Below, in pieces: positions 15,644-23,978 of a stretch of 64,000 nt of DNA (positions within the stretch are counted from its first letter, which is position 1; every line of letters begins with the position of its first letter). Below the pieces are notes generated by a model. The model saw nothing but the letters and a program-made list of their open reading frames with translations, ran no database searches and had not been told where the DNA came from. A program made the position numbers and the translations under genes. Origin of the DNA: Herbinix hemicellulosilytica (lineage in GTDB: Bacteria; Bacillota; Clostridia; Lachnospirales; Lachnospiraceae); the NCBI RefSeq assembly GCF_002904165.1, contig NZ_CVTD020000017.1:166137-230136 (forward strand). The letters are read 5' to 3'.

Positions 15644-16276
15644 TTATTTGAAATATTTCTCAATTACTTCATTGTATAGCGGAAACAGATAATTCAGTGG
15701 TTCGTCATCATAGTAGATATCAAAATCTGATTTCTCTGCTTTCCCGTCCTCAATCATTGCCATAACTTCATCTGTCGGTATGGCAAATATGCCCTGATAA
15801 TCGCCAACTGTCGAATATCCTCCCAGCATTTCTTCATATCTAAGTATCATAAGGTATTCTTCACCTTGATTTAACGGTTTAACCGAGGATGATGTCACCA
15901 GTTGTTTTTTACCGTCAGATTTCGTCCATATGTAATACTCCTGCAACAATACCAGTTTATCTCCGACTTTTACGTCTCCCTTATATACTTTAGTTACTTC
16001 AACTTCCCATTTTGTATACCCGTATGTCGGCAATTCTTTTTGCAAAGCATAATCATATATAGTGTCAACTTCCTGACCGAGGTTTTCGCTTACAACAGCC
16101 TTTACAATTATAGTGGCCTGATCCTCTATTTGCTCAAGGTTTTCATAGTATGTTCTTTCTGACTGAAGACGTACAACCTCAATATCGGAAGGCATATCGG
16201 AATCTTTTTTGGTTTTACAAGAAACCAATACGAGCATTAATATCATACACATAATACATAAACCTATCTTTTTCAT
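15644..16276 (-). CDS. Predicted lipoprotein of unknown function
   Basis: A 210-residue secreted protein: a type II signal peptide with lipobox LVSC (cysteine near residue 20), then a beta-rich domain. The segments TIIVKAVVSEN and WEVEVTKVYKGDVKVGDKLVLLQ resemble a small OB- or Ig-like extracellular domain seen in clostridial lipoproteins that begin with a potential-stress theme, but no specific family is recognised. It lies 22 bases downstream of the matrixin-like protease gene on the same strand, so the two are probably co-transcribed and act together at the surface. Confidence 0.7.
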   Translation of the reverse strand: MKKIGLCIMCMILMLVLVSCKTKKDSDMPSDIEVVRLQSERTYYENLEQIEDQATIIVKAVVSENLGQEVDTIYDYALQKELPTYGYTKWEVEVTKVYKGDVKVGDKLVLLQEYYIWTKSDGKKQLVTSSSVKPLNQGEEYLMILRYEEMLGGYSTVGDYQGIFAIPTDEVMAMIEDGKAEKSDFDIYYDDEPLNYLFPLYNEVIEKYFK

Positions 16277-16298
16277 TTACCAGCACTCCTTTTTAATA

Positions 16299-16922
16299 TT
16301 ATTGACCCCATTTACTTATCAAATTTTGCCTATCCATTGTAGTCACTTCATCCGAGACACTTCCACTGGAAGTCGGTGCTCCCGAATGCATAATAGAACG
16401 ATATGGCAAAGTTGGATGTTTGAGAAGAAAGACATGACCAATTTCATGTCTTATTGTTTTTATTAAGTAGGTTTGATTGGATACATTAGGATTATCAAAA
16501 ACACTCGAATTAGAATTTATCCTTATCGAACATCTATAAATTAAGTTTGAATCCATAGCAGTATTACTGTCTATTAAATCTCCATTTATTGTATAAAAAT
16601 ATGTTTCACCAGGATGGTTATATGTCATTGGCCCTGCCTCTATCACAAAATGTTCTGCAGGCCTAGATGCAGGATATACAACAACTTGTGATACATACGC
16701 TTTATAGTCCCCGTTCCAATTAAAAGCTGCATTAATAAACGGACTTGAACCATATTTAGATATCGCTGAATAGTCCACATAGAATTTAAGTCCTGTTGTA
16801 GGTTGTACAGGTGCTGAAAGCACGTATCCACCTTTACCATAATCTGCTCCTGATAATAAAAGTGTATTTATTATAAGAAGTAACATTATGAATAACAGGA
16901 AAATACTTTTTCTTTTTTTCAT
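16299..16922 (-). CDS. Secreted matrixin-like zinc metalloprotease
   Basis: A 207-residue protein with an N-terminal signal or anchor segment (basic MKKRKS, then a 17-residue hydrophobic stretch). Near residue 158 is the metzincin zinc motif HEIGHVFLLKH (HExxHxxxxxH), followed by SIMHSG, whose methionine fits the Met-turn. No propeptide cysteine switch is visible. It resembles bacterial M10-type peptidases, smaller than secreted two-domain enzymes. It is followed by the lipoprotein gene. Substrate unknown. Confidence 0.8.
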   Translation of the reverse strand: MKKRKSIFLLFIMLLLIINTLLLSGADYGKGGYVLSAPVQPTTGLKFYVDYSAISKYGSSPFINAAFNWNGDYKAYVSQVVVYPASRPAEHFVIEAGPMTYNHPGETYFYTINGDLIDSNTAMDSNLIYRCSIRINSNSSVFDNPNVSNQTYLIKTIRHEIGHVFLLKHPTLPYRSIMHSGAPTSSGSVSDEVTTMDRQNLISKWGQ

Positions 16923-17061
16923 CTAACTTACACCCCCATTATTATTTTATAACTATAATATATCCAATATTTGCTATTTGTCAATAAATGTAAGTCACTA
17001 TGTATAAATAATATTTATTCACCCTTATATTGCGCTCATTCCCATACCAGCACACAAAAAA

Positions 17062-17091
17062 CCCACATATACCTTTAAAGATATATGTGGG
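17062..17091 (-). terminator. Rho-independent terminator of upp
   Basis: A perfect 10-bp stem (CCCACATATA/TATATGTGGG) with a 10-base loop; on the minus strand it is followed by TTTTTTG. It lies 20 bases past the upp stop. Confidence 0.8.
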
Positions 17092-17111
17092 ATTATATTC
17101 TAACCAAAATA

Positions 17112-17741
17112 TTATTTTGTGCCAAATAATCTGTCGCCTGCATCTCCAAGACCAGGATCTATATAACAGTTTTGATTAACTTTTTCGTCGATTGCAGCAC
17201 AGTAGATATTTACATCGGGATGCTCGGTGGCCAGTTTTTCTATACCGCTTCTGGCTGCCAAAATGCTCATGATTTTAATATTTTTTACGCCTTTGTTCTT
17301 AATTATTCTTACTGCTGCAGATAATGAACCGCCTGATGCTATCATAGGTTCCAATATGATAACTTCTCTTTCGCTGATATCCTCAGGGAATTTACTGTAA
17401 TACTCTACAGGCTGTAATGTATCATGATCACGATAAAGTCCGATATGTCCTATCTTTACGGAAGGAATTAAATTCTGTATACCTTCAACCATACCCAGAC
17501 CTGCTCTAAGTACGGGAACTATACACAGTTTCTTGCCGGAAATTATCTTTGTTTTTGCAACCCCGATAGGTGTTTCAACCTGTATTTCCGTTAATGGCAA
17601 ATCCCTGGTTACTTCATATGCCATGAGCATTGATATTTCACTCATAAGCTCACGAAACTCTTTAGTCCCCGTATTCTTATCTCTAAGATAAGAAATTTTA
17701 TGCTGGATTAACGGATGATCAAAAACAAAAATATTTTTCAT
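17112..17741 (-). CDS. upp: Uracil phosphoribosyltransferase
   Basis: Pyrimidine salvage enzyme converting uracil and PRPP to UMP in the cytoplasm. The 209-residue length is standard. The opening [29 protein letters not shown], the PRPP loop [10 protein letters not shown] and the C-terminal [16 protein letters not shown] are all diagnostic for the family. It is a single-gene unit with its own terminator; the 250 bases upstream show no other gene. Confidence 0.97.
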   Translation of the reverse strand: MKNIFVFDHPLIQHKISYLRDKNTGTKEFRELMSEISMLMAYEVTRDLPLTEIQVETPIGVAKTKIISGKKLCIVPVLRAGLGMVEGIQNLIPSVKIGHIGLYRDHDTLQPVEYYSKFPEDISEREVIILEPMIASGGSLSAAVRIIKNKGVKNIKIMSILAARSGIEKLATEHPDVNIYCAAIDEKVNQNCYIDPGLGDAGDRLFGTK

Positions 17742-17992
17742 CTGTAATTCTCCTTATTAAATTTTTTTGAACAAGTACGCCTTGTTCAATGTTCTCATAA
17801 CATTATAAAATATTTTAAATATGGGTGCAATGAAAATTTTAATGTTTTTTTATATCAAAATTCTGTAAAATAAAAGCAATCTTACATTAATTAAGCGCCC
17901 CTTTATGCAGCCGTATTTAATAAATGTAAAATTGCTCTATTAGTTTCCGATATATAAATATTTCTGTCCCCAACAGGTAAAAATTATTAATA

Positions 17993-18466
17993 TCATTCAT
18001 CTTTTATATTATTTTTATTGTTTAATATAAGCCTGTCAAGGACTGCTTTGTAAACCAGTATAAGCTGGGCATCTACATAGCAGAATTTATTGGATATAAA
18101 TTCATAAACCTTATATAAAAAGCTTATATTAACAAGTACTACTGATATAGTAGTAAGCTGCGGGTTCATATCTCTTAACAGCAGATATATAGTAGCCATA
18201 AGGTACACTAAAAAAGCAAAACCAAAGTTTTTGCTTATGCGAAATGCAAGAAGCATAGTGTCATTTAATCTTTTATGCATCATTGATATGGAATTTATAT
18301 CTCTGGACTTTAATTTTTCATACATATCATTGAATATGATCTGGCTGTCGTTTAACCGTTCATTTATATTACGTTTATCTATATTCTTTTTTATAAAAGA
18401 TGAATAACGGTGATAATTAACTTCACCCAATTCCTTTCTTATTAACTTGCGAAAAACATTTGCCAT
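17993..18466 (-). CDS. Conserved hypothetical membrane protein (157 aa)
   Basis: A protein with a basic, helical N-terminal half, two membrane segments (about residues 79-97 and 104-122) and a short charged C-terminal tail. No catalytic motif is visible. It stands alone between the upp promoter region and the long gap before the aldehyde dehydrogenase terminator. Function not recognised. Confidence 0.65.
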   Translation of the reverse strand: MANVFRKLIRKELGEVNYHRYSSFIKKNIDKRNINERLNDSQIIFNDMYEKLKSRDINSISMMHKRLNDTMLLAFRISKNFGFAFLVYLMATIYLLLRDMNPQLTTISVVLVNISFLYKVYEFISNKFCYVDAQLILVYKAVLDRLILNNKNNIKDE

Positions 18467-18951
18467 AAGACCACCTGCTCCCTAAACTATTAAAGCCAAA
18501 AATTGATTTATCATAAATGTATGTTTGTTAATATTATTCACAGAGGACATAAATTAAAACTCTGCAATTGATGTAACCGTTTCCTTATAATTCAATTCGA
18601 CAACAATTTCCTACAATATTTTTCATAATATTATATGACAAAATTTTAGAAAAAGCCACACCTTTATAAGCTACATACATATATATGATTTTCGTCAAAA
18701 TTTCTTATAAATTTATAATAATCCAAAAATTTCAAATAAATTTATCTGACTGCCGTAAGAATAACTTAAAATCACTAAATTTTCCCGTAGCAAGATAATG
18801 CATTATCATGCATATGCAAATTTTTTTGATTAATATTATAGTATTAAGGAAATTTTTTTAAGGAACTCTCTTTTAATAAAACATTTTCAATAAAAATAAA
18901 GCCTGTATAATAACAGGCCTTATAAATCCGGCTTTGTCAAATTATATATAC
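18467..18951. other. AT-rich intergenic region (485 bp)
   Basis: No open frame or RNA gene is credible here. The right end holds the terminator of the aldehyde dehydrogenase gene; the left end should hold the promoter of the 157-aa membrane protein, which I could not assign clearly. Confidence 0.5.
18901..18918 (-). terminator. Terminator of the aldehyde dehydrogenase unit
   Basis: A GCCTGT/ACAGGC stem with a 6-base loop, followed on the minus strand by TTTATTTTTATT. It lies 33 bases past the stop of the aldehyde dehydrogenase gene. Confidence 0.75.
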
Positions 18952-20313
18952 TTATCTAAGTATATTTTTTAGCAGGCGTAATTTCTTTTCCGTATACGGC
19001 ATATATCTTATAGGAATATCAATTTTGGAGCTTTGCTTAAATACACTCCTGTAGTGGGTAAATGTTTCAAAACTTTTTTTGCCGTGGTAGCTGCCCATAC
19101 CCGATTCACCCACTCCGCCAAAAGGTAGCCTGGGGTTCGCCAAGTGCAAAATGGTATCGTTAATGCAGCCTCCACCGAAGGAGCAGGTATTAAGTACTTT
19201 TCTGATATTCTTTCTGTTCTCTGAAAAAATATATAATGCCAAAGGTTTGGGAAGAGACCGTATTACTTCAATACATTCATCCAGGTTATCATAAGTAATT
19301 ATAGGAAGAATCGGTCCGAATATCTCTTCCTTCATTATAGGAGCAGATAAACCGACACCATCTATAAGGGTTGGTTCTATAAACAACCTTTCGTCATCAA
19401 ATTGCCCGCCCAATATAATACGGCCGTCAGTCAGCAGATTTTTCAACCGTTCATAATGTTTTTCTGATATTATAGTTACCATTCGTGACATATCATTATC
19501 GGGGAAAAATTTTTGCAATGCCCTCTTATATTCAATTATAAACTTATCCTTCACTTTACTGTGAATCAAAAGATAATCCGGGGCCACACAGGTTTGACCG
19601 GCATTTGTCACTTTTCCAAATGCAATTCTTTTTGCTGCCAGCCGTATATTGGCTGTTTCATCAACTATAACCGGACTTTTTCCACCCAGTTCCAATGTAA
19701 CGGGCGTTAGATTTTTGGCTGCCGCCTCCATAACAACCCTTCCGACAGTCGGGCTACCGGTAAAAAATATATAGTCAAATTTTTGCCCCAGCAGTAAAGC
19801 ATTTTCCTTTCGTCCTCCGGAAACGACGGTTATATAGTACGGCGGAAACGCTTCTGAAATTATTTTTTCTATAACCTTGCTTGTTTCCGGTGCATAAGCC
19901 GAGGGCTTAAGTACGGCGGTATTTCCTGCAGAGATCGCTCCGATTAACGGAGCAAAGCAAAGATTTATAGGATAATTCCATGGTGCCATAATCAGTGTTA
20001 CCCCATAAGGTTCAGGTAAACTATAGCATCTTCCCGGAAGCTGCCCTATGGACGGCATAATTACCCGTTTTTTCATCCACCTGTGGAGATTTCTCTGGTG
20101 ATAACGAATTTCATCTAGAACTATTCCTATTTCGCAAAGATAGGTTTCTGTTTTAGATTTATTCAAGTCCTTAGCCAAAGCATCATATATGTCTTCTTCA
20201 TAGTGGATAATGGCGTTCCTTAACCTGCTTAATGCTTTCATCCGAAATTTATAATCCAAGGTTTTTCCTGTCAGATAAAACTTTCTCTGTTCTTCCACAA
20301 TTTTGCCTATCAT
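18952..20313 (-). CDS. Aldehyde dehydrogenase (class 3 / fatty aldehyde type)
   Basis: A 453-residue NAD(P)-dependent aldehyde dehydrogenase. Glu208 in LELGGKSP and the nucleophile Cys242 in NAGQTCVAPDY are present, along with the APWNYP and FTGSPTVGR cofactor-binding segments. The short N-terminus and the C-terminal extension YMPYTEKKLRLLKNIL, rather amphipathic and basic, are typical of class 3 enzymes such as the B. subtilis YwdH type, which oxidise medium- and long-chain or aromatic aldehydes at the membrane. The small SdpI-family gene is 11 bases upstream, probably in one transcript. Confidence 0.93.
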   Translation of the reverse strand: MIGKIVEEQRKFYLTGKTLDYKFRMKALSRLRNAIIHYEEDIYDALAKDLNKSKTETYLCEIGIVLDEIRYHQRNLHRWMKKRVIMPSIGQLPGRCYSLPEPYGVTLIMAPWNYPINLCFAPLIGAISAGNTAVLKPSAYAPETSKVIEKIISEAFPPYYITVVSGGRKENALLLGQKFDYIFFTGSPTVGRVVMEAAAKNLTPVTLELGGKSPVIVDETANIRLAAKRIAFGKVTNAGQTCVAPDYLLIHSKVKDKFIIEYKRALQKFFPDNDMSRMVTIISEKHYERLKNLLTDGRIILGGQFDDERLFIEPTLIDGVGLSAPIMKEEIFGPILPIITYDNLDECIEVIRSLPKPLALYIFSENRKNIRKVLNTCSFGGGCINDTILHLANPRLPFGGVGESGMGSYHGKKSFETFTHYRSVFKQSSKIDIPIRYMPYTEKKLRLLKNILR

Positions 20314-20324
20314 AAGCCGACCTC

Positions 20325-20546
20325 CTACTTTTTTCTGTTCCCGTTTTTATCAAAGGTTTTTCTTAAGGCAATTTCCTTTGGTATTAAAGTTAATATCAAA
20401 TAGCCGCATTGCACATAAGTTGACATATTTGTACGGTAGCCAAAATAAAAATTAATCTTTTTTGGCATCCTTATTCGAAAATAATGTCCCAGTATAATCA
20501 TAGTCACAGGAATAAGTATGCTCATTACCGTAATAAATACGCGCAT
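20325..20546 (-). CDS. SdpI-family membrane protein, internally shortened
   Basis: A 73-residue protein with a first membrane segment (residues 4-22), the family signature KKINFYFGYRTNMS, and a C-terminal LRKTFDKNGNRKK that is the usual end of SdpI/YhfL-like proteins. The middle part (normally MKN..TW..A, and two more membrane segments) is missing without a frameshift, consistent with an in-frame deletion of roughly 40 residues. It may be a non-functional remnant. SdpI-type proteins give immunity to a killing factor in Bacillus. I infer the deletion from memory of the family. Confidence 0.55.
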   Translation of the reverse strand: MRVFITVMSILIPVTMIILGHYFRIRMPKKINFYFGYRTNMSTYVQCGYLILTLIPKEIALRKTFDKNGNRKK

Positions 20547-20828
20547 TTCTTTACTCCTTCTATTATCTTAAAAAATATACCTTTACAATTTATTTTAACA
20601 TATAAAAAGCTGAGTACTATTATTTTTTCCTATATCAATTTTCCTGCTTTTATTTCAAATGAATTATATATTTAGTTACATTGAACTATTTTAATACTTA
20701 CATATTATTGCATTACAATTGAAATGGAAAATAACAACGATAGCGATATGCTAAAAAATGTCCCAATAAACTAATAAAATATTAACAAATTGTTTACAAT
20801 CTATCCATATTAACATTACAATTAGTAA

Positions 20829-20968
20829 CTATAATTAATTTAAACTAAAGATAAGTTATTAAGTAATATTTAATATATGTAATTGCTGCTTGCCTATAAG
20901 ATAATTTTTTTCATAAAACATGCCCGGCAGCTACCCTCCCCCCTCTACCGGGCTCTCCTCTTTTTTAT
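20829..20968 (+). ncRNA. Candidate small RNA with C-rich loop
   Basis: A possible promoter (TTTACA 20793-20798, 18-bp gap, TACAAT 20817-20822) points right, into an otherwise geneless stretch. The transcript would end in a GC-rich hairpin, GCCCGG at 20922-20927 pairing with CCGGGC at 20948-20953, with a 20-base loop rich in C (ACCCTCCCCCCTC) and then a pyrimidine run CTCCTCTTTTTT. A CCUCCC-like loop is complementary to ribosome binding sites, as in RoxS and RsaE-like RNAs. No known family was recognised; the promoter spacing is not ideal. Confidence 0.3.
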
Positions 20969-20979
20969 ATATATAAAAA

Positions 20980-21001
20980 CGGTCCTATTAAAATAGGGCC
21001 G
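20980..21001 (-). terminator. Terminator of galM
   Basis: The hairpin CGGTCCTATT/AATAGGGCCG (one G-T pair, short loop) is followed on the minus strand by GTTTTTATATAT. It is about 120 bases past the galM stop. It could also stop rightward transcripts, since plus-strand T-rich sequence follows. Confidence 0.65.
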
Positions 21002-21119
21002 CTTTATTTTGCGCTTTTTTAGTATTCATTTAACATATAAAATACAGATATTTTAAATTTGCCTTATACTTAAGAAATTAACACTTATATATTTATTACC
21101 GTGCGGTAAAAATTGTATA

Positions 21120-22178
21120 TTATCTGCAAGAAAATTTGTAAATGGTTACGAAATCATATTCCTGGCCGGCCTTTAATATACTGCTCGGGAAAGACTTAAT
21201 ATTGCAGGCATTGGGGAAATACTGGGTTTCAAAACATACTCCTGCCCGCTTTCCGTAAGTTGCCTCGTCTTTTCCGTTCTCTACGGGAGTCAGCATATTG
21301 CTTGTATAAAACTGCATTCCCGGCTTATTTGTAAACACTTCCATTACCCGGCCTGTTGATTCATCCACAAGCTCTGCAACTTTTTCTACTTCACCTGACT
21401 CATTATTAAGCACGTAATTGTGATCATATCCTCCCGCCTGACGAAGAGGTTCGTAATCACTGTCTATATCATCTCCGATGCGCTTTAATGTTCTGAAATC
21501 CATCGGAGTTCCTGATACATCCCGCAGTTCTCCCGTTGGAATTAAATCATCGGTCGTAGGAGTAAACTTGTCTGCATTTATCCAAACCTTATGATTAAGG
21601 ATATCCCCGCTGTTATGACCTGATAAGTTAAAATATGAATGATTGGTCAGATTTACAACCGTATCCTTATCAGAAACCGCATGATATTCGATAACCAGTT
21701 CATTGTTATCCGTAAGGCTGTAAGTTACCGTAATATCTAAATTGCCGGGGAAACCCTGTTCACCATCGGGACTTAATCTGGAAAACTCAATGCTTATCAT
21801 ATCCCCGTCTTCAAAAATTTCCGTATCATACATAACCTTGTTGTATCCCGGACTTCCGCCGTGGAGATTGTTTGCTCCGTCATTTTTTTCTAATTCATAA
21901 ACTTTTCCGTTAAGCTCAAACTTTGCTCCTCCGATACGATTCGCAGATCTTCCGATAAAAGAACCAAAACCGGGCTTATTATCCTCATAACCTTCTATAT
22001 TTTCAAAACCTAAAGCCACATCATCTAATTTTCCGTTCCTGTCAGGTACTATTATGCTTACTATATTTGCCCCATAGTCGGTAAATGATACCTTCATGCC
22101 GTTACTGTTAGTTATAGTATATAATGTGGCTTCTTCCCCGTTTTTTGTTTTTCCGAATGGTTTTTGTGTTATTTTCAT
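21120..22178 (-). CDS. galM: Aldose 1-epimerase (mutarotase)
   Basis: A 352-residue cytoplasmic enzyme that interconverts alpha and beta anomers of hexoses such as galactose and glucose. The family segments GFGSFIGRSANRIGGAKF, NNLHGGSPGYN (catalytic-site His), NLTNHSYFNLSG (the other His) and the C-terminal CFETQYFPNA (base Glu) are visible. The length is standard. It is a lone gene, with no galactokinase or transferase neighbour, so a general sugar role is likely. Confidence 0.95.
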   Translation of the reverse strand: MKITQKPFGKTKNGEEATLYTITNSNGMKVSFTDYGANIVSIIVPDRNGKLDDVALGFENIEGYEDNKPGFGSFIGRSANRIGGAKFELNGKVYELEKNDGANNLHGGSPGYNKVMYDTEIFEDGDMISIEFSRLSPDGEQGFPGNLDITVTYSLTDNNELVIEYHAVSDKDTVVNLTNHSYFNLSGHNSGDILNHKVWINADKFTPTTDDLIPTGELRDVSGTPMDFRTLKRIGDDIDSDYEPLRQAGGYDHNYVLNNESGEVEKVAELVDESTGRVMEVFTNKPGMQFYTSNMLTPVENGKDEATYGKRAGVCFETQYFPNACNIKSFPSSILKAGQEYDFVTIYKFSCR

Positions 22179-22318
22179 ACTCTGCCCTTACTCCTTTTTT
22201 ATTATTAATATCCGTTATATAAATACAAATATTAACTATAATGAACATTATACCATACATGATTAATTTATCCAATATACCTTTTACATCTTATTTTATA
22301 AACAGATTTAATTTTATA

Positions 22319-22347
22319 TTGACAAGTATACCCAGTTGATATATACT
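22319..22347 (+). promoter_or_regulatory. Promoter of the B12 riboswitch operon
   Basis: TTGACA at 22319-22324 and TATACT at 22342-22347, with a 17-bp spacer, give a strong SigA-type promoter. Transcription would start near 22354, about 50 bases before the riboswitch aptamer. Confidence 0.75.
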
Positions 22348-22403
22348 TTACATACAATATATTGGCTGTTTGGTACCAAAAACAGCTATATATAGAAAAC
22401 TAT

Positions 22404-22613
22404 GGGTTTTAAGTGTCCCGGATACCGATAGGAATTTTTGATAAATACTATGGTTTTCGGGCATAATAGGGAAACAGGTGCAAATCCTGTACGGTCTCGC
22501 CGCTGTAAGTGGGGAGCCTGCTCCATCAATTTGATAAGCCACTGGATATTTATATCTGGGAAGGCCGGAGCCAAAGGCAATGATCCACAAGTCAGAAGAC
22601 CTGCTTAAAACCC
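22404..22613 (+). ncRNA. Cobalamin (B12) riboswitch
   Basis: The aptamer core is plain: AATAGGGAAACAGGTG, then CGCCGCTGTAAGTGGGGAGC, GCCACTGG, GGGAAGGCC, and the B12-box-like segment with CCACAAGTCAGAAGACC. The outer stem P1 pairs GGGTTTTAAG (22404-22413) with CTTAAAACCC (22604-22613) perfectly. Downstream elements include a GTACCT/AGGTAC hairpin (22614-22648), a 9-bp ACAATAAAG/CTTTATTGT hairpin and a terminator at 22672-22700, so regulation is probably by transcription termination when B12 is bound. It controls the DUF4430 and ECF transporter genes. Confidence 0.95.
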
Positions 22614-22671
22614 GTACCTAGGTTTCCACGAGTCATGGACAAAGGTACAATAAAGATCCTTTCTTTATTGT

Positions 22672-22700
22672 CCTTTCCTATTCATGCGAAAGGCTTTTTT
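22672..22700 (+). terminator. Riboswitch expression-platform terminator
   Basis: CCTTTC (22672-22677) pairs with GAAAGG (22688-22693), followed by CTTTTTT. A second CCTTTC at 22658-22663 can compete for GAAAGG, which offers an antitermination state. The switch mechanism is inferred from these alternatives. Confidence 0.6.
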
Positions 22701-22746
22701 ATTGCCTTTTTGGCAGAGAAAGCCGCCAAAAAGAAAGGAGATACAT

Positions 22747-23151
22747 ATGAAAGAAGCAAAATATTGGTTAAAAGTATTTTTAGCAACACTGGGTCTTTTT
22801 GCTCTCACAGTTCTTTTGCTTTACCTGTTTTTGAACAAAAGGAACCCCTCATCTCCAGGTGTTAAGGAGATAACCGTACAGGTTATTGTTCCGGGCGAAG
22901 ATGTCCAGGAGTTTGTCATAACAACTGAGGCATATACACTCCGTCAGGCATTGGAAGAAAAAGATATGATTAAAGGCCAGACAAGTACTTACGGTTTTTA
23001 TATTACCGAAGTTAACGGCCGCAAAGCCGACGAATCAAAGCAGGAATGGTGGTGCATTACAAAGGACGGGGAAGAAATATTTACCGGAATAGACCTGATA
23101 AACATTCAGGATAAAGATAAATACGAGCTTACCCTGATGGAAGGTTATTAA
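22747..23151 (+). CDS. Membrane-anchored DUF4430 protein, probable cobalamin-binding
   Basis: A 134-residue protein with one N-terminal membrane segment (about residues 9-29) and an external DUF4430 domain, the fold related to the C-terminal domain of transcobalamin/intrinsic factor. The Trp-Trp motif QEWWCITKDGEE and the ending DKYELTLMEGY are typical. The ATG at 22747 has AAAGGAG upstream; a longer reading lacks a site. With the riboswitch upstream and an ECF S component downstream (4 bases), it probably captures corrinoid at the cell surface. Confidence 0.85.
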   Translation: MKEAKYWLKVFLATLGLFALTVLLLYLFLNKRNPSSPGVKEITVQVIVPGEDVQEFVITTEAYTLRQALEEKDMIKGQTSTYGFYITEVNGRKADESKQEWWCITKDGEEIFTGIDLINIQDKDKYELTLMEGY

Positions 23152-23155
23152 AGCT

Positions 23156-23665
23156 ATGAAAATATCATCAAAAACTAAAGATATTGTAATAGTCGGCATT
23201 ATGTCGGCCTTGCTTTTAACCGTTCAGGTTGCATTATCATTTTTGCCCAACATTGAACTGGTATCTTTGCTGATTATTATCAGTACCATAGTTTTCGGGT
23301 GGAAAACCTTATCCATAATATATATCTTTGTCTTTGCGGAAGGGTTAATCTTCGGGTTTGGTTCCTGGTGGATATGCTATTTGTATGTATGGACTGTGCT
23401 GATGCTGATAACAATGATTTTCAGAAAGAACAGATCATCTTTTTTCTGGGCTCTTGTAGCCGGAGCTTTCGGGCTTGGCTTTGGCGCCCTTTGCTCTATA
23501 CCGTATATTTTTATCGGCGGTTTACCCATGGCATTGGCCGGTTTCATAAACGGTATACCCTTCGATGTAACCCACTGCATCGCTAATTATATAATAACCC
23601 TGGTATTGTTTAAGCCATTGTATAATCTGCTTGATTGGATTAACAGGAAAGAATTCGGTAAGTAA
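23156..23665 (+). CDS. ECF transporter S component, predicted for cobalamin or a precursor
   Basis: A 169-residue integral membrane protein with five or six hydrophobic segments. The first helix carries the alanine-containing IVGIMSALLLTVQVALSF, used by ECF S components to contact the EcfT scaffold; the FLPNIELVSLLIIISTIVFGWK stretch is also typical. It gives specificity and needs shared EcfA, EcfA' and EcfT, which are absent here. The B12 riboswitch and DUF4430 neighbour suggest cobalamin or cobamide precursor as substrate; no symbol is assigned. Confidence 0.85.
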   Translation: MKISSKTKDIVIVGIMSALLLTVQVALSFLPNIELVSLLIIISTIVFGWKTLSIIYIFVFAEGLIFGFGSWWICYLYVWTVLMLITMIFRKNRSSFFWALVAGAFGLGFGALCSIPYIFIGGLPMALAGFINGIPFDVTHCIANYIITLVLFKPLYNLLDWINRKEFGK

Positions 23666-23700
23666 TGATATTTTAAATATAATACACAGTTAAATATCAA

Positions 23701-23731
23701 AAGACGGCTATAGATTTTTCTATGCCGTCTT
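23701..23731 (+). terminator. Terminator of the B12 uptake unit
   Basis: AAGACGGC(T)ATAGA pairs with TCTATGCCGTCTT over a short T-rich loop, followed by TTATTTTTAC on the plus strand. It also has flanking A-runs, so it can act in both directions. Confidence 0.85.
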
Positions 23732-23753
23732 TTATTTTTACTTTTATTAATAT

Positions 23754-23867
23754 TTAGAAATCCAAACCGCTTCCCATGTTTCCAAAAGTAATACGCTTAC
23801 CTTTTTGGTATATTCCGAAAATAAAAAGATCATCATCAAAGTTTGATGTATAAACAACGGGGGTTTT
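23754..23867 (-). pseudogene. C-terminal fragment of an unknown protein
   Basis: A 37-codon open frame ending at TAA encodes VVYTSNFDDDLFIFGIYQ then KGKRITFGNMGSG, a gene-like composition with no start codon or ribosome binding site. A stop lies just upstream in frame. I take it as the end of a gene lost by deletion or decay. The family is not recognised. Confidence 0.3.
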
Positions 23868-23907
23868 CTATTTTTTTGACAAGGTTTTTGCTATATCCAA
23901 AAGAAAA

Positions 23908-23934
23908 CCCGGCTTACCTATTTGGCTTGCCGGG
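23908..23934 (-). terminator. Terminator after the rhs immunity gene
   Basis: CCCGGC/GCCGGG stem, with TTTTCTTTT following on the minus strand. It lies 45 bases past the stop of the 23979-24836 gene. Confidence 0.7.
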
Positions 23935-23978
23935 CTTTATAAGTTTTTATTACATAGTGATTGGCTCAAAAACCAAGT

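Noticed and set aside
15483..15692. 69-residue plus-strand frame
   Set aside because: No ribosome binding site, and it overlaps the end of the lipoprotein gene and the deacetylase promoter region.
22684..22746. Longer start for the DUF4430 gene
   Set aside because: The extra 21 codons translate the terminator and ribosome-binding hairpin, and the downstream ATG has AAAGGAG at the right distance.
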